A stretch of DNA of 64,000 nt from Rhizobium sp. ARZ01 (GTDB lineage: Bacteria > Pseudomonadota > Alphaproteobacteria > Rhizobiales > Rhizobiaceae). The position numbers and the translations under genes are program-made. Location of the stretch: NCBI RefSeq assembly GCF_014851675.1, contig NZ_JACVAE010000002.1, forward strand, positions 124,001 to 188,000, in the 5' to 3' direction. The notes under the pieces were generated by a model. The model made no database searches. It saw nothing but the letters and a program-made list of their open reading frames with translations, and was not told where the DNA came from. Positions 9,622-18,136 of this stretch are shown here, one piece after another (the first letter of the stretch is position 1; the number at the start of each line of letters is the position of its first letter).

Positions 9622-10598
9622 CAGTGCGCCTCCGCCTTCTTGAGAATGACCCGGCCCTTGCGCCGCTCGGCGCGCGCATTGACGGCAACCGCGATGATGA
9701 TAACGGTGCCGGAAATCGCCATCTGGGCAAAGGGCGAGATGTTGATGACCGGCAATGCGTTCTTGATGACGCCGAGGAACAATGCCCCGAGGACTGCGCC
9801 CGGCACCGAGCCGATACCGCCCGCGATGGAGATGCCGCCGATGACGCAGGCGGCGATGATGTCGAGTTCGAAGCCGAGCGCGATGTCCACATAGGCAACC
9901 GCATAGCGCGACACCCAGAGATAACCTGCAAGCCCGGCCAGCGTACCCGACAGACAGTAGGCGAAGAAGCGCGTGCGGCCGACGTCGATGCCGGTATAGA
10001 CCGCCGCATGCGGATTGCCTCCGACGGCATAGAAGGCGCGGCCGAGTGCTGTACGGCCCATGACGACGAACATGATGGCGATGATCAGGATGGAGAACCA
10101 CGACAACGTTGGAATGCCGAGAAGGTCGGCGCGCGGCAGGCGCTTGAAGGTCTCGCTCATCTGGTGCGCGTTGATCCACTGCCCGTTCGTCAGGAGGAAG
10201 ATCGTTCCGCGATAGATCGTTAACGTGCCGAGCGTCACGACGATCGGCGGAATCTCCAGTTTCCAGACGAGAAGACCGTTGATGGAGCCGAGTGCAGCAC
10301 CCAGCGCCATCGCAGCCAGGATCACGAACGGGATCGGCAGATCGGGATAGGCCAGGTTGATCAGGCCGGCGACCATGCCGCAGAGCGCGAGATTCGCCGC
10401 CATGGAAAGGTCGATGCAGCGCGTCAGGATCACCGCCATCTGACCGAGTGCAAGGATGATCAGGATCGAGGTGTCGTTGTAGACGCGTCCGAGATTGGCC
10501 GGTTCGACGAAGCCGGGAAAGCGCGTCGCTATCAGCGCGACCAGCACCAGGATCGCGACGACCAGAAGTGCTTCGCGATTTCTGAGGAGAACGTTCAT
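9621..10598 (-). CDS. rhaP: RhaP, rhamnose ABC transporter permease
   Basis: A 325-residue RbsC-type permease, the partner of RhaQ. It has repeated hydrophobic helices, the motif CIDLSMAANLALCG near residue 60 and the cytoplasmic coupling pattern IGGISIAGGIGSVPGAVLGAL near residue 255. The start overlaps the rhaT stop by ATGA. Its own stop shares one base with the rhaQ start, so rhaT, rhaP and rhaQ form one translationally coupled unit. Confidence 0.92.
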   Translation of the reverse strand: MNVLLRNREALLVVAILVLVALIATRFPGFVEPANLGRVYNDTSILIILALGQMAVILTRCIDLSMAANLALCGMVAGLINLAYPDLPIPFVILAAMALGAALGSINGLLVWKLEIPPIVVTLGTLTIYRGTIFLLTNGQWINAHQMSETFKRLPRADLLGIPTLSWFSILIIAIMFVVMGRTALGRAFYAVGGNPHAAVYTGIDVGRTRFFAYCLSGTLAGLAGYLWVSRYAVAYVDIALGFELDIIAACVIGGISIAGGIGSVPGAVLGALFLGVIKNALPVINISPFAQMAISGTVIIIAVAVNARAERRKGRVILKKAEAH

Positions 10599-12094
10599 TG
10601 TGCGGCCTCCGATATACCTGCGGCGGCGCGCACCAGTTTTTCCGCTGTCAGTTCCTCGCGATTGAATTGGCCCACCATCCGTCCCTCGCGCATGACGATG
10701 ACGCGGTCAGACATGCCCATGATCTCGGGGATCTCCGAGGATACCATGATGACGCTCAGTCCCTGCGCGGCAAGCTCGCTCATGAACGCATGGACAGCCG
10801 CCTTCGAGCCGATGTCGATGCCCTTGGTCGGCTCATCGAGAATGATGACCTTTGGCTTGGTCGCCAGCCACTTGGCGATAACCACCTTTTGCTGGTTGCC
10901 GCCGGAAAGCGTGCCGACGTCCTGATCAAGGGCTGCGGCGCGCAGGTCCAGCCGGGACGTGTATTCGCGCGCCAGCTTGAACTCTTCCGCCATCCGCAGG
11001 AAGCCGGATCGCGAGGTGCGCGCCAGCGATGGCAGCGTGACGTTTTGGAAGATCGGCATGCCGATGATCGCCCCCTGCCGCCCCCGCTCTTCCGGGACAT
11101 AGACGATGCCAGCTTCGATCGCTTCGGCCGGCGAGCGGATGACCAGCACCTGCCCGTCGAGACGGATCGCGCCCGCGGACGGCTTGGTGATGCCGATCAG
11201 CGACTGCATGAATTCGGAACGGCCTGCGCCGACAAGACCATAGAACCCAAGGATCTCGCCACGGCGCAGCTCGAAACAGATGTCCTCGAACTCGGTCGGA
11301 TGGCGATAGCCTGACACGGTCAGCACCGGCTCGCCGATGGCTACCTGCTGCTTGGGGAAGACCTGGCCGACGTCGCGGCCGACCATCATGCGCACCAGAT
11401 CGTCCTGGCGCGTGTCTGCGATCAGCCCCTCGCCGACCATGCGACCGTCGCGGAAGACAGTGTAGCGGTCCGCAATGCGAAAAATCTCGTCGAACTTGTG
11501 GCTGATGAAGAGGATCGCCTTGTCGTCGGCCTTCAGGCGGTCGATCAGTTCGTAAAGCTCATGGATCTCCTTGTAGGAGAGTGCAGCGGTCGGCTCGTCC
11601 ATGATGACGACGCGCGCGTCGATCGAAAGGGCGCGGGCGATCGCCACCAGATGCTTGCTGGCGATGCCGAGATCGCGCAACCGAATGGTCGGATCGAGAT
11701 CGGCGCCGACACGGTGAAGCAGTTTACGGGCTTCGGCGTTCAGCCTGCCCCAATCCATCAGGCCAAGCCGCGTGCGCGGCGCATGGCCGAGGAAGACGTT
11801 CTCGGCGACGGACAGCTCGTCGAACAGCACGGTTTCCTGGTGGATCGCTGTCACACCGGCCTTGGCCGCGGCACTTGCGGCCGGAAAATGCGTCTCCTCG
11901 CCGTCGACGCGGATCGTGCCGGCGTCAGGCTGGTAGATGCCGGTGAGAATCTTCACGAGTGTCGATTTTCCCGCACCGTTCTCGCCAACCAGCGCCGTCA
12001 CAGAGCCCGGATAGAGCGACAGCGAGACTTCGGAGAGCGCCCGTACACCGGGGAAGGACTTCGAGATCCCCTCCAGCGCGATCGCCGGCTTCAT
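10595..12094 (-). CDS. rhaT: RhaT, rhamnose ABC transporter ATPase (double cassette)
   Basis: About 499 residues with two ATP-binding cassettes, as is usual for sugar importers of the RbsA class. The first has Walker A GENGAGKST and Walker B VVIMDEPTAAL. The second has the signature LSGGNQQK and Walker B VIILDEPTKG, with a degenerate Walker A (GLVGAGRSE). It energises rhamnose uptake through RhaP/RhaQ. The start at 12094 (MKPAIALEG) is taken because the cassette begins at once; an in-frame ATG at 12175 would add 27 residues of doubtful coding value. The name is the R. leguminosarum one and is unrelated to the E. coli rhamnose-proton symporter RhaT. Confidence 0.92.
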   Translation of the reverse strand: MKPAIALEGISKSFPGVRALSEVSLSLYPGSVTALVGENGAGKSTLVKILTGIYQPDAGTIRVDGEETHFPAASAAAKAGVTAIHQETVLFDELSVAENVFLGHAPRTRLGLMDWGRLNAEARKLLHRVGADLDPTIRLRDLGIASKHLVAIARALSIDARVVIMDEPTAALSYKEIHELYELIDRLKADDKAILFISHKFDEIFRIADRYTVFRDGRMVGEGLIADTRQDDLVRMMVGRDVGQVFPKQQVAIGEPVLTVSGYRHPTEFEDICFELRRGEILGFYGLVGAGRSEFMQSLIGITKPSAGAIRLDGQVLVIRSPAEAIEAGIVYVPEERGRQGAIIGMPIFQNVTLPSLARTSRSGFLRMAEEFKLAREYTSRLDLRAAALDQDVGTLSGGNQQKVVIAKWLATKPKVIILDEPTKGIDIGSKAAVHAFMSELAAQGLSVIMVSSEIPEIMGMSDRVIVMREGRMVGQFNREELTAEKLVRAAAGISEAAQ

Positions 12095-12189
12095 CCGCGA
12101 TGTGGTGGTGTCCTGCAACAAGGGCTCATCCGCCGGGTTGGTTTGTCGAAAGCAGAGCCGCACATCGCACTGCACTGCTCAGAGAGGTT

Positions 12190-12303
12190 GCCCCTCACTC
12201 TAGCCCTCTCCCCGCAGGCGGGGAGAGGGAACGGCCAGGTTTCCGCTTTGCTTCCTTCTCCCCGTTCACGGGGAGAAGGTGGCCGGCAGGCCGGATGAGG
12301 GGC
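12190..12303. repeat. RIME-type intergenic mosaic element between rhaS and rhaT
   Basis: A 114-bp palindromic element. The outer ends GCCCCTCA (12190-12197) and TGAGGGGC (12296-12303) are inverted repeats. Inside are two near-perfect hairpins: 12-bp arms at 12204-12215/12218-12229 and at 12254-12265/12268-12279, each with a 2-base spacer. Size, paired CTCCCC..GGGGAG hairpins and intergenic location match the Rhizobium-specific intergenic mosaic elements (RIME). It sits between the binding-protein gene and the rest of the importer operon, where it could stabilise rhaS mRNA or reduce read-through into rhaT. Confidence 0.85.
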
Positions 12304-12358
12304 ACCGTCAGTTCAAGACAGTCTGGCCCGGCGACATGTCGGGCCGGGCTTCGCCAGA

Positions 12359-13348
12359 TCAGAAGATCTTGGCGAATTCCTCGACGTTGGAGGCGTCGTA
12401 GACGAACGGGTCGGCCATCGCGCCTTCATTCTTGTCGTCGAGCTTGACCGTGCCCATGCGACCCATCTTCAGCTCGGCACCGGGCTTTGCTTCCGCGCCC
12501 TCAATCAGGTCGTTGGCAATCATGGTCGCTGAGTAGCCGAGATCGATTGGATTCCAGATCGCGAACGACTTGGAGGCGCCCGACTTCACGTGGCCGGCCA
12601 TTTCGGAGGGAAGGCCGAGACCGGTGACGTTGATCTGGCCGGCCTTGCCCGCATCCGTAACCGCCTGCGCGGCTGCGACGATACCAACCGACGTCGGCGC
12701 AATGATCGCCTTCAGGTTCGGATAGGACTGCATCAGCCCCTGCGCCTCGCGATAGGATTTGTCGGCAAGATCATCGCCGTAGACCGTCGCCACGACGTTG
12801 ATGCCCTTGTAGTTCGGCAGCACCTTGTTCATCTCGGCAATCCAGGTGTTCTGGTTCGTCGCGGTCGCCGAGGCCGACAGCACGGCCACGTCGCCGCCAT
12901 CGGGCAGGTGATCGGCTGCAAGCTTGATGATCATGTTGCCGATCAGCGGATTGGACGACGGGTTGAGATGCATCATGCGGCCTTCCGGGGCGACGCCGGA
13001 ATCCCAGGAGATGACCTTGATGCCGCGATCCATCGCCTTCTTCAGGGCCGGAACGAGCGCATCGGTGTCGTTGGCGGAGACGGCGATCGCATCGACCTTC
13101 TGGGCGATCAGCGAGTTGATCACCTCGATCTGCGCCTCGGCCGTGGTCGTCGTCGGGCCGGTATAGATCACCTCGACATCGCCGAGTTCCTTGGCCGCTT
13201 CCTGCGCGCCCTTGTTGGCGGCTTCGAAGAAGCCGATGCCGAGCGCCTTGACGACGAGGGCGATCTTCTTGTCCGCCGCGTTTGCGACGTTTGCGACGAG
13301 CGCCGTGGAAACGGCAGCCGCCACGAGCAGTGCTTTCCAGATCTTCAT
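12359..13348 (-). CDS. rhaS: RhaS, periplasmic rhamnose-binding protein
   Basis: A 329-residue periplasmic binding protein of the ribose/autoinducer-2 type. A signal peptide covers residues 1-24 (Lys near the start, hydrophobic core, cleavage after ANA). Two alternating ligand-binding lobes follow, with motifs such as DAIAVSANDTDALVPAL and KVISWDSGV. It captures rhamnose and delivers it to RhaP/RhaQ/RhaT. It lies 44 bp after rhaR, and the RIME element follows it. The name follows R. leguminosarum; it is not the E. coli AraC-type activator RhaS. Confidence 0.92.
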   Translation of the reverse strand: MKIWKALLVAAAVSTALVANVANAADKKIALVVKALGIGFFEAANKGAQEAAKELGDVEVIYTGPTTTTAEAQIEVINSLIAQKVDAIAVSANDTDALVPALKKAMDRGIKVISWDSGVAPEGRMMHLNPSSNPLIGNMIIKLAADHLPDGGDVAVLSASATATNQNTWIAEMNKVLPNYKGINVVATVYGDDLADKSYREAQGLMQSYPNLKAIIAPTSVGIVAAAQAVTDAGKAGQINVTGLGLPSEMAGHVKSGASKSFAIWNPIDLGYSATMIANDLIEGAEAKPGAELKMGRMGTVKLDDKNEGAMADPFVYDASNVEEFAKIF

Positions 13349-13392
13349 TTCGAAGTCCTCCCTGACTTGTTCGTTCCCCTCCCCTGCCGGCC

Positions 13393-14205
13393 CTATGCCT
13401 GCGAGGGGGCATTCTCCGCCTGCGCAGCCGCCTGAACGTCCGCGACGATCAGGCTGACGCCGGCATTTTCCAGCATCGAGGCTTCCCGGTCCTCGATGCC
13501 CGAATCCGTGATGACAGTTGCGATGCGCTTCAGCCCGCAGAGGATGAGGCTGGAGCGCTTCTTGAACTTCGAGGAATCGACCAGCACGACGAGGTCGTCA
13601 GCCTGGTCGATCAGTTTCTGTTCGGCCTGGATCAGCAGAGGATCGGCCTCCATTAGACCGAGCGGCCCGAGACCTTGCGCGCCCATGAACATGCGCCGCG
13701 CATAGAAATTGCGCGTCACGTCATTTTCGAATGGGCTGAGGATGATGTTCTGCTCGCGATAGATCGTGCCACCCGACAGCATTACCGTGTTCTTCGAGTG
13801 CTTCAGCAGGTGCTCGGCGATCGGAAACGAGTTGGTGAACACCTGCATCCGACGGTTCGCCAGGAAATGCACCATCTGGAACGTCGTGGTGCCCCCGTTG
13901 ATGATGATCGGCTCGCCGTCCTGGCAGAGCGCCACCGCTTCCTTGGCGATCGCCTGTTTCTGCTTGGTGTGCAGCGCCTCGTTGACGCTGAAGGGCCTGC
14001 CGGCGAGGCCGACGAACTGCGGCGGATTGATTGCCTCGGCACCGCCGCGCACGCGACGAAGGCGCTTTTGCAAGTGCAGCGCGGCAATGTCACGCCGGAT
14101 CGTCGCCTCGGAACTGTCTGTCAGATCCACCAGTTCAGGTACCGTGACCACTGGCTTTTCCTGGACGGCCGACAGAATGATCCGGTGTCTTTCCTTCTCG
14201 TGCAT
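13393..14205 (-). CDS. rhaR: RhaR, DeoR-family regulator of rhamnose genes
   Basis: A 270-residue DeoR/GlpR-type protein: N-terminal winged helix-turn-helix (about residues 5-60, VPELVDLTDSSEATIRRDI), then a sugar-phosphate-binding domain with the phosphate motif INGGTTTFQM near residue 105. In R. leguminosarum the DeoR-type RhaR represses the rhamnose operons; the effector is inferred to be a pathway phosphorylated sugar. The start at 14205 is supported by a strong ribosome-binding site (GGGAGGAG, 3 bases before ATG); the upstream in-frame ATG lacks one. It is the first gene of the leftward operon and divergent from rhaD. Confidence 0.92.
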   Translation of the reverse strand: MHEKERHRIILSAVQEKPVVTVPELVDLTDSSEATIRRDIAALHLQKRLRRVRGGAEAINPPQFVGLAGRPFSVNEALHTKQKQAIAKEAVALCQDGEPIIINGGTTTFQMVHFLANRRMQVFTNSFPIAEHLLKHSKNTVMLSGGTIYREQNIILSPFENDVTRNFYARRMFMGAQGLGPLGLMEADPLLIQAEQKLIDQADDLVVLVDSSKFKKRSSLILCGLKRIATVITDSGIEDREASMLENAGVSLIVADVQAAAQAENAPSQA

Positions 14206-14245
14206 GGCTCCTCCCAGTTGCTCACATGCTTCCATTGCGACCGCG

Positions 14246-14324
14246 CAATGTCAATCACGATCAATCATTTTTTTTCATTGTGCGGCGCAATATGACCAAT
14301 TTTGAGCGTTTATGATTGACATTG
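14246..14324. promoter_or_regulatory. Probable RhaR operator: 12-bp inverted repeat in the rhaR-rhaD divergent promoter
   Basis: CAATGTCAATCA at 14246-14257 is repeated as its exact reverse complement TGATTGACATTG at 14313-14324, with centres 67 bp apart. The core TCAATCA also occurs a third time at 14261-14267, ten bases (one helical turn) after the first copy. Paired distant sites are common for DeoR-family repressors, which can loop DNA. The element lies between the divergent rhaR and rhaD starts, so binding here could control both operons. The assignment to RhaR is inference from position and symmetry. Confidence 0.65.
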
Positions 14325-14407
14325 TCGCGATATCCGTGAAATTTGACTCCATCGAATTCGACAGGCGGCCGCCAGGGTCGCACGACAAACGACCGGAGGA
14401 ATTGCCG

Positions 14408-16507
14408 ATGCTGGACAAGCAACAAGGGGCGCGCCTTGCCAATCTCTGGGATGAGGCAAAGGCAGCTTCGATGAGCGAATCCGAGCGCCTTCTCTATCGC
14501 TCCAACCTGCTCGGTTCCGACAAGCGCATCACCAATTACGGCGGCGGCAACACCTCGGCGAAAGTGATGGAGAAGCACCCGCTCGGCGGGGGAACGGTCG
14601 AGGTGCTGTGGGTCAAGGGCTCGGGCGGCGACGTCGGCACGATCAAAATGGACGGGTTCGCCACCCTCTACATGGACAAACTCGAAGCGCTGAAGGAACT
14701 CTATCGCGGCATAGAACACGAGGATGAGATGGTGGGCTACCTCCCCCACTGCACCTTCAACCTCAATCCGCGGGCCGCCTCCATCGACACACCGCTGCAC
14801 GCCTACGTTCCGAAAAAGCATGTCGACCACATGCACCCGGACGCGATCATCGCGATCGCCGCTTCGAGGAACAGCCGCGAACTGACGCAGAAGATCTTCG
14901 GCGACGACATCGGCTGGCTGCCGTGGAAACGCCCCGGTTACGAATTGGGCCTGTGGCTCGAGAAATTCTGCAGAGAGAACCCCGCGGCGCGCGGCGTCGT
15001 GCTCGAAAGCCACGGCCTCTTCACCTGGGCCGACACGGCCAGGGAATGCTACGCGACGACGATCGAGATCATCAACAAGGCGATCGCCTGGTTCGAGGCC
15101 GAAAACACCGCCGCCCCCTTTGGCGGCGCCGTCAAACCTGCCCTGCCGACCACCGAGCGCCGTGCAATCGCGCAAAAGCTCATGCCGATCATCCGCGGCC
15201 TGATCGGCACCGACGAAAAGAAGGTCGGCCATTTCGACGACAGCGAGGCCGTTCTCGATTTCGTCATCTCGAAGGACCTCGCCTCGCTCGCAGCCCTCGG
15301 CACCAGCTGCCCGGACCATTTTCTGCGCACCAAGATCCGCCCGCTGGTGGTCGACTTCGACCCCGCACGGCCCAATATTGACTCCACGCTTGCCGGCCTT
15401 GCCGACGCCATCGCCGCCTATCGCGCCGACTATGCCAGCTACTACGAGCGTTGCAAGCACGCCAACAGCCCGGCCATGCGCGATCCCAACGCGGTCGTCT
15501 ATCTCGTCCCCGGCGTCGGCATGATCACCTTTGCCAAGGACAAGGCAACGGCGCGTATTTCCGCTGAGTTCTACGTCAACGCCATCAATGTCATGCGCGG
15601 CGCTTCGGGTGTGTCCACCTATGTCGGCCTACCGGAACAGGAAGCCTTCGACATCGAATACTGGCTGCTCGAGGAGGCCAAGCTGCAGCGTATGCCGAAG
15701 CCGAAGAGCCTCGCCGGGCGCATCGCGCTTGTGACCGGCGGCGCAGGAGGGATCGGCAAGGCGACCGCAAACCGCCTGATGGCCGAGGGCGCCTGCGTCG
15801 TGCTCGCCGACATCGACGGGGAAGCACTCGCTTCGGCACAAGCCGAGCTCGCCGGCCGCTACGGCAAGGACTTCGTGCGCTCGGTCGCGATGAACGTCAC
15901 CGACGAGGCGCTGGTGGAGAAGAGCTTCGCCGATACGCTCAGCGAATTCGGCGGCCTCGACATCCTCGTTTCCAACGCCGGCCTTGCCTCCTCCGCGCCG
16001 ATCGAGGAGACGACGCTGGCCCTCTGGAACAAGAACATTGACATCCTCGCGACCGGCTACTTCCTCGTCTCGCGCGAAGCCTTCAAAATCTTCCGCCGGC
16101 AGAAGGCGGGCGGCAATGTCGTTTTCGTCGCCTCAAAGAACGGGCTCGCCGCCTCGCCGGGCGCTGCAGCCTATTGCACGGCCAAGGCCGCCGAGATCCA
16201 CCTGGCCCGTTGCCTTGCGCTGGAGGGTGCGTCCGAACAGATCCGCGTCAACGTCGTCAATCCGGATGCGGTGCTGCGCGGCTCGAAGATCTGGACCGGT
16301 GAATGGAAGGAACAGCGCGCAGCCGCCTACAAGATGGACGTTGACGATCTCGAGGCACACTACCGAGAGCGCTCGATGCTGAAGCGCAGTGTCTTCCCGG
16401 AGGATATTGCAGAAGCGATCTATTTCCTCGCCTCCGACATGTCAGCGAAATCGACCGGCAACATCATCAACGTCGACGCGGGCAATGCCCAGTCCTTCAC
16501 CCGCTAA
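14408..16507 (+). CDS. rhaD: RhaD, bifunctional rhamnulose-1-phosphate aldolase / short-chain dehydrogenase
   Basis: A 699-residue fusion. Residues 1-420 are a class II aldolase/adducin-type domain, with THYPHC-like metal-site histidines around VDHMHPDAIIAI, that splits rhamnulose 1-phosphate into dihydroxyacetone phosphate and L-lactaldehyde. Residues 430-699 form an NAD(P)-dependent short-chain dehydrogenase with the nucleotide motif TGGAGGIG, NAG, and catalytic Tyr/Lys in YCTAK, expected to oxidise lactaldehyde. The start at 14408 has a strong ribosome-binding site (CGGAGGAA); an upstream in-frame ATG at 14312 lies in the operator. rhaI follows after 13 bp. Confidence 0.94.
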   Translation: MLDKQQGARLANLWDEAKAASMSESERLLYRSNLLGSDKRITNYGGGNTSAKVMEKHPLGGGTVEVLWVKGSGGDVGTIKMDGFATLYMDKLEALKELYRGIEHEDEMVGYLPHCTFNLNPRAASIDTPLHAYVPKKHVDHMHPDAIIAIAASRNSRELTQKIFGDDIGWLPWKRPGYELGLWLEKFCRENPAARGVVLESHGLFTWADTARECYATTIEIINKAIAWFEAENTAAPFGGAVKPALPTTERRAIAQKLMPIIRGLIGTDEKKVGHFDDSEAVLDFVISKDLASLAALGTSCPDHFLRTKIRPLVVDFDPARPNIDSTLAGLADAIAAYRADYASYYERCKHANSPAMRDPNAVVYLVPGVGMITFAKDKATARISAEFYVNAINVMRGASGVSTYVGLPEQEAFDIEYWLLEEAKLQRMPKPKSLAGRIALVTGGAGGIGKATANRLMAEGACVVLADIDGEALASAQAELAGRYGKDFVRSVAMNVTDEALVEKSFADTLSEFGGLDILVSNAGLASSAPIEETTLALWNKNIDILATGYFLVSREAFKIFRRQKAGGNVVFVASKNGLAASPGAAAYCTAKAAEIHLARCLALEGASEQIRVNVVNPDAVLRGSKIWTGEWKEQRAAAYKMDVDDLEAHYRERSMLKRSVFPEDIAEAIYFLASDMSAKSTGNIINVDAGNAQSFTR

Positions 16508-16520
16508 CGGAGGACCGGCC

Positions 16521-17813
16521 ATGACAACGATGATTTCGAAGGACGTGATCGCAGCTGAGAACGCGAAACGCATATCCGATCTAAAGAGTGACTACGCCCA
16601 TCTCTGCGATCAACTCGCGCGCCGCGGCGTCGATATCGACGCCGTGAAGAAGAAGGTCGCCGCCTACGCCGTCGCCGTGCCGTCCTGGGGCGTCGGCACC
16701 GGCGGCACGCGTTTCGCCCGCTTCCCCGGCGAAGGCGAACCGCGCAATATCTTCGACAAGTTGGAAGACTGCGCCGTCATCCACGAACTCACGCGTGCCA
16801 CGCCGACGGTGTCGCTGCACATCCCTTGGGACAAGGTCGCCGACATCTCGGCGGTGAAGGCAAAGGGTGACGAACTCGGCCTTAGCTTCGACGCAATGAA
16901 CTCCAACACCTTTTCGGACGCGCCGCAGCAGGAGCATTCCTACAAATACGGCTCGCTGTCGCATGCGAATGCGGCAACGCGCCAGCAGGCGATCGAGCAC
17001 AATATCGAATGCATCGAGATCGGCAGGAAGCTCGGCTCGAAAGCGCTGACAGTGTGGATCGGTGACGGCAGCAACTTTCCCGGCCAGACCGATTTCACCA
17101 GGAGCTTCGAGCGCTATCTCGAGGCGATGAAGGCGATCTACAAGCACCTGCCCGATGACTGGCGCATCTTCACCGAGCACAAGATGTACGAGCCGGCGTT
17201 CTACTCGACCGTCGTACAGGACTGGGGCACAAACTACCTGATCGCCAAGGAACTGGGCGACAAGGCTTTCTGCCTCGTCGACCTCGGCCATCACGCGCCG
17301 AACGTCAACATCGAGATGATCGTCGCGCGACTGATCCAGTTCGGTAAGCTTGGCGGATTCCACTTCAACGACTCGAAGTACGGCGACGACGACCTCGATA
17401 CCGGCTCGATCGAGCCCTACCGCCTATTCCTCGTCTTCAACGAACTGGTCAACGCGGAAGAGCGAAAAGCCGAAGGCTTCGCGCCGGCGCACATGCTGGA
17501 CCAGAGCCACAACGTCACCGACCCGATCGAGAGCCTGATGCGCAGCGCCACCGAAGTCTGCCGCGCCTATGCGCAGGGGCTGATCGTCGACCGCAAGGCG
17601 CTCGCCGGTTACCAGGAGGCCAACGACGCGCTGATGGCGTCCGAGACGCTGAAAGCCGCCTTCCGCACAGACGTCGAGCCGATCCTCGCCATGGTGCGCT
17701 GTGAAAACGGCGGGGCAATCGATCCTGTTGCGACCTATCGCTCTGCCGGGTATCGGGCAAAGGTCGCCACAGACCGTCCGGCGGTTGCCAGCGGCGGTGG
17801 CGGGATCGTGTGA
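16521..17813 (+). CDS. rhaI: RhaI, L-rhamnose isomerase
   Basis: A 430-residue TIM-barrel sugar isomerase of the Pseudomonas stutzeri/Rhizobium type rather than the E. coli RhaA type. Metal-binding residues are visible in FTEHKMYEPAFY (Glu, Lys), LVDLGHHAPN (Asp, His) and GFHFNDSKYGDDDLD. It converts L-rhamnose to L-rhamnulose, the step before the kinase. The start at 16521 has a strong ribosome-binding site (CGGAGGAC) 13 bp after rhaD, so the two genes form one operon. Confidence 0.94.
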   Translation: MTTMISKDVIAAENAKRISDLKSDYAHLCDQLARRGVDIDAVKKKVAAYAVAVPSWGVGTGGTRFARFPGEGEPRNIFDKLEDCAVIHELTRATPTVSLHIPWDKVADISAVKAKGDELGLSFDAMNSNTFSDAPQQEHSYKYGSLSHANAATRQQAIEHNIECIEIGRKLGSKALTVWIGDGSNFPGQTDFTRSFERYLEAMKAIYKHLPDDWRIFTEHKMYEPAFYSTVVQDWGTNYLIAKELGDKAFCLVDLGHHAPNVNIEMIVARLIQFGKLGGFHFNDSKYGDDDLDTGSIEPYRLFLVFNELVNAEERKAEGFAPAHMLDQSHNVTDPIESLMRSATEVCRAYAQGLIVDRKALAGYQEANDALMASETLKAAFRTDVEPILAMVRCENGGAIDPVATYRSAGYRAKVATDRPAVASGGGGIV

Positions 17814-17901
17814 TATTCAGGGAATTGCCGCAAGGCAACGACGGAACTGCATCTGCCGTCAATTCCATGAAAGGCCTCTGGGTGCAGTTGCGGAGATTAC
17901 C

Positions 17902-18011
17902 GTCATCCCGGCCTTGAGCCGGGATCCAGCCGTGCCATGCCCGCGGTGCAAAGGACTCATTCGCGCGCAAGAGTTTACTCAATCTGGATGCAAGATCGGG
18001 TCCGGCATGAC
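17902..18011. repeat. Palindromic intergenic repeat downstream of rhaI
   Basis: The roughly 110-bp element begins GTCATCCCGG (17902-17911) and ends CCGGCATGAC (18002-18011), which are inverted with one mismatch. Near its left end is a hairpin with 8-bp arms ATCCCGGC/GCCGGGAT (17905-17912 and 17918-17925, loop CTTGA). Such GTCATCCCGG...GGATCC elements are typical dispersed non-coding repeats of Rhizobiales genomes. It fills most of the 320-bp gap between rhaI and the 3' end of pncB, where no other feature is seen. It could also help end convergent transcription. Confidence 0.55.
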
Positions 18012-18136
18012 GAGCAAGATGGGCGCCGCCGGACGCTCATTTGAACTCAGCGACGAGAGCAGGCGCGGCAAGTGTCTTTCTCCCGGCGCGGAAAAGAGAC
18101 ACGTGTCGGCAGGCGGATGCGGGTCCCCGGGGAGAG

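Noticed and set aside
14261..15460. Open frame of about 400 codons on the minus strand across the rhaD start
   Set aside because: Antisense to the aldolase domain of rhaD; no family similarity or ribosome-binding site; its start lies inside rhaD.
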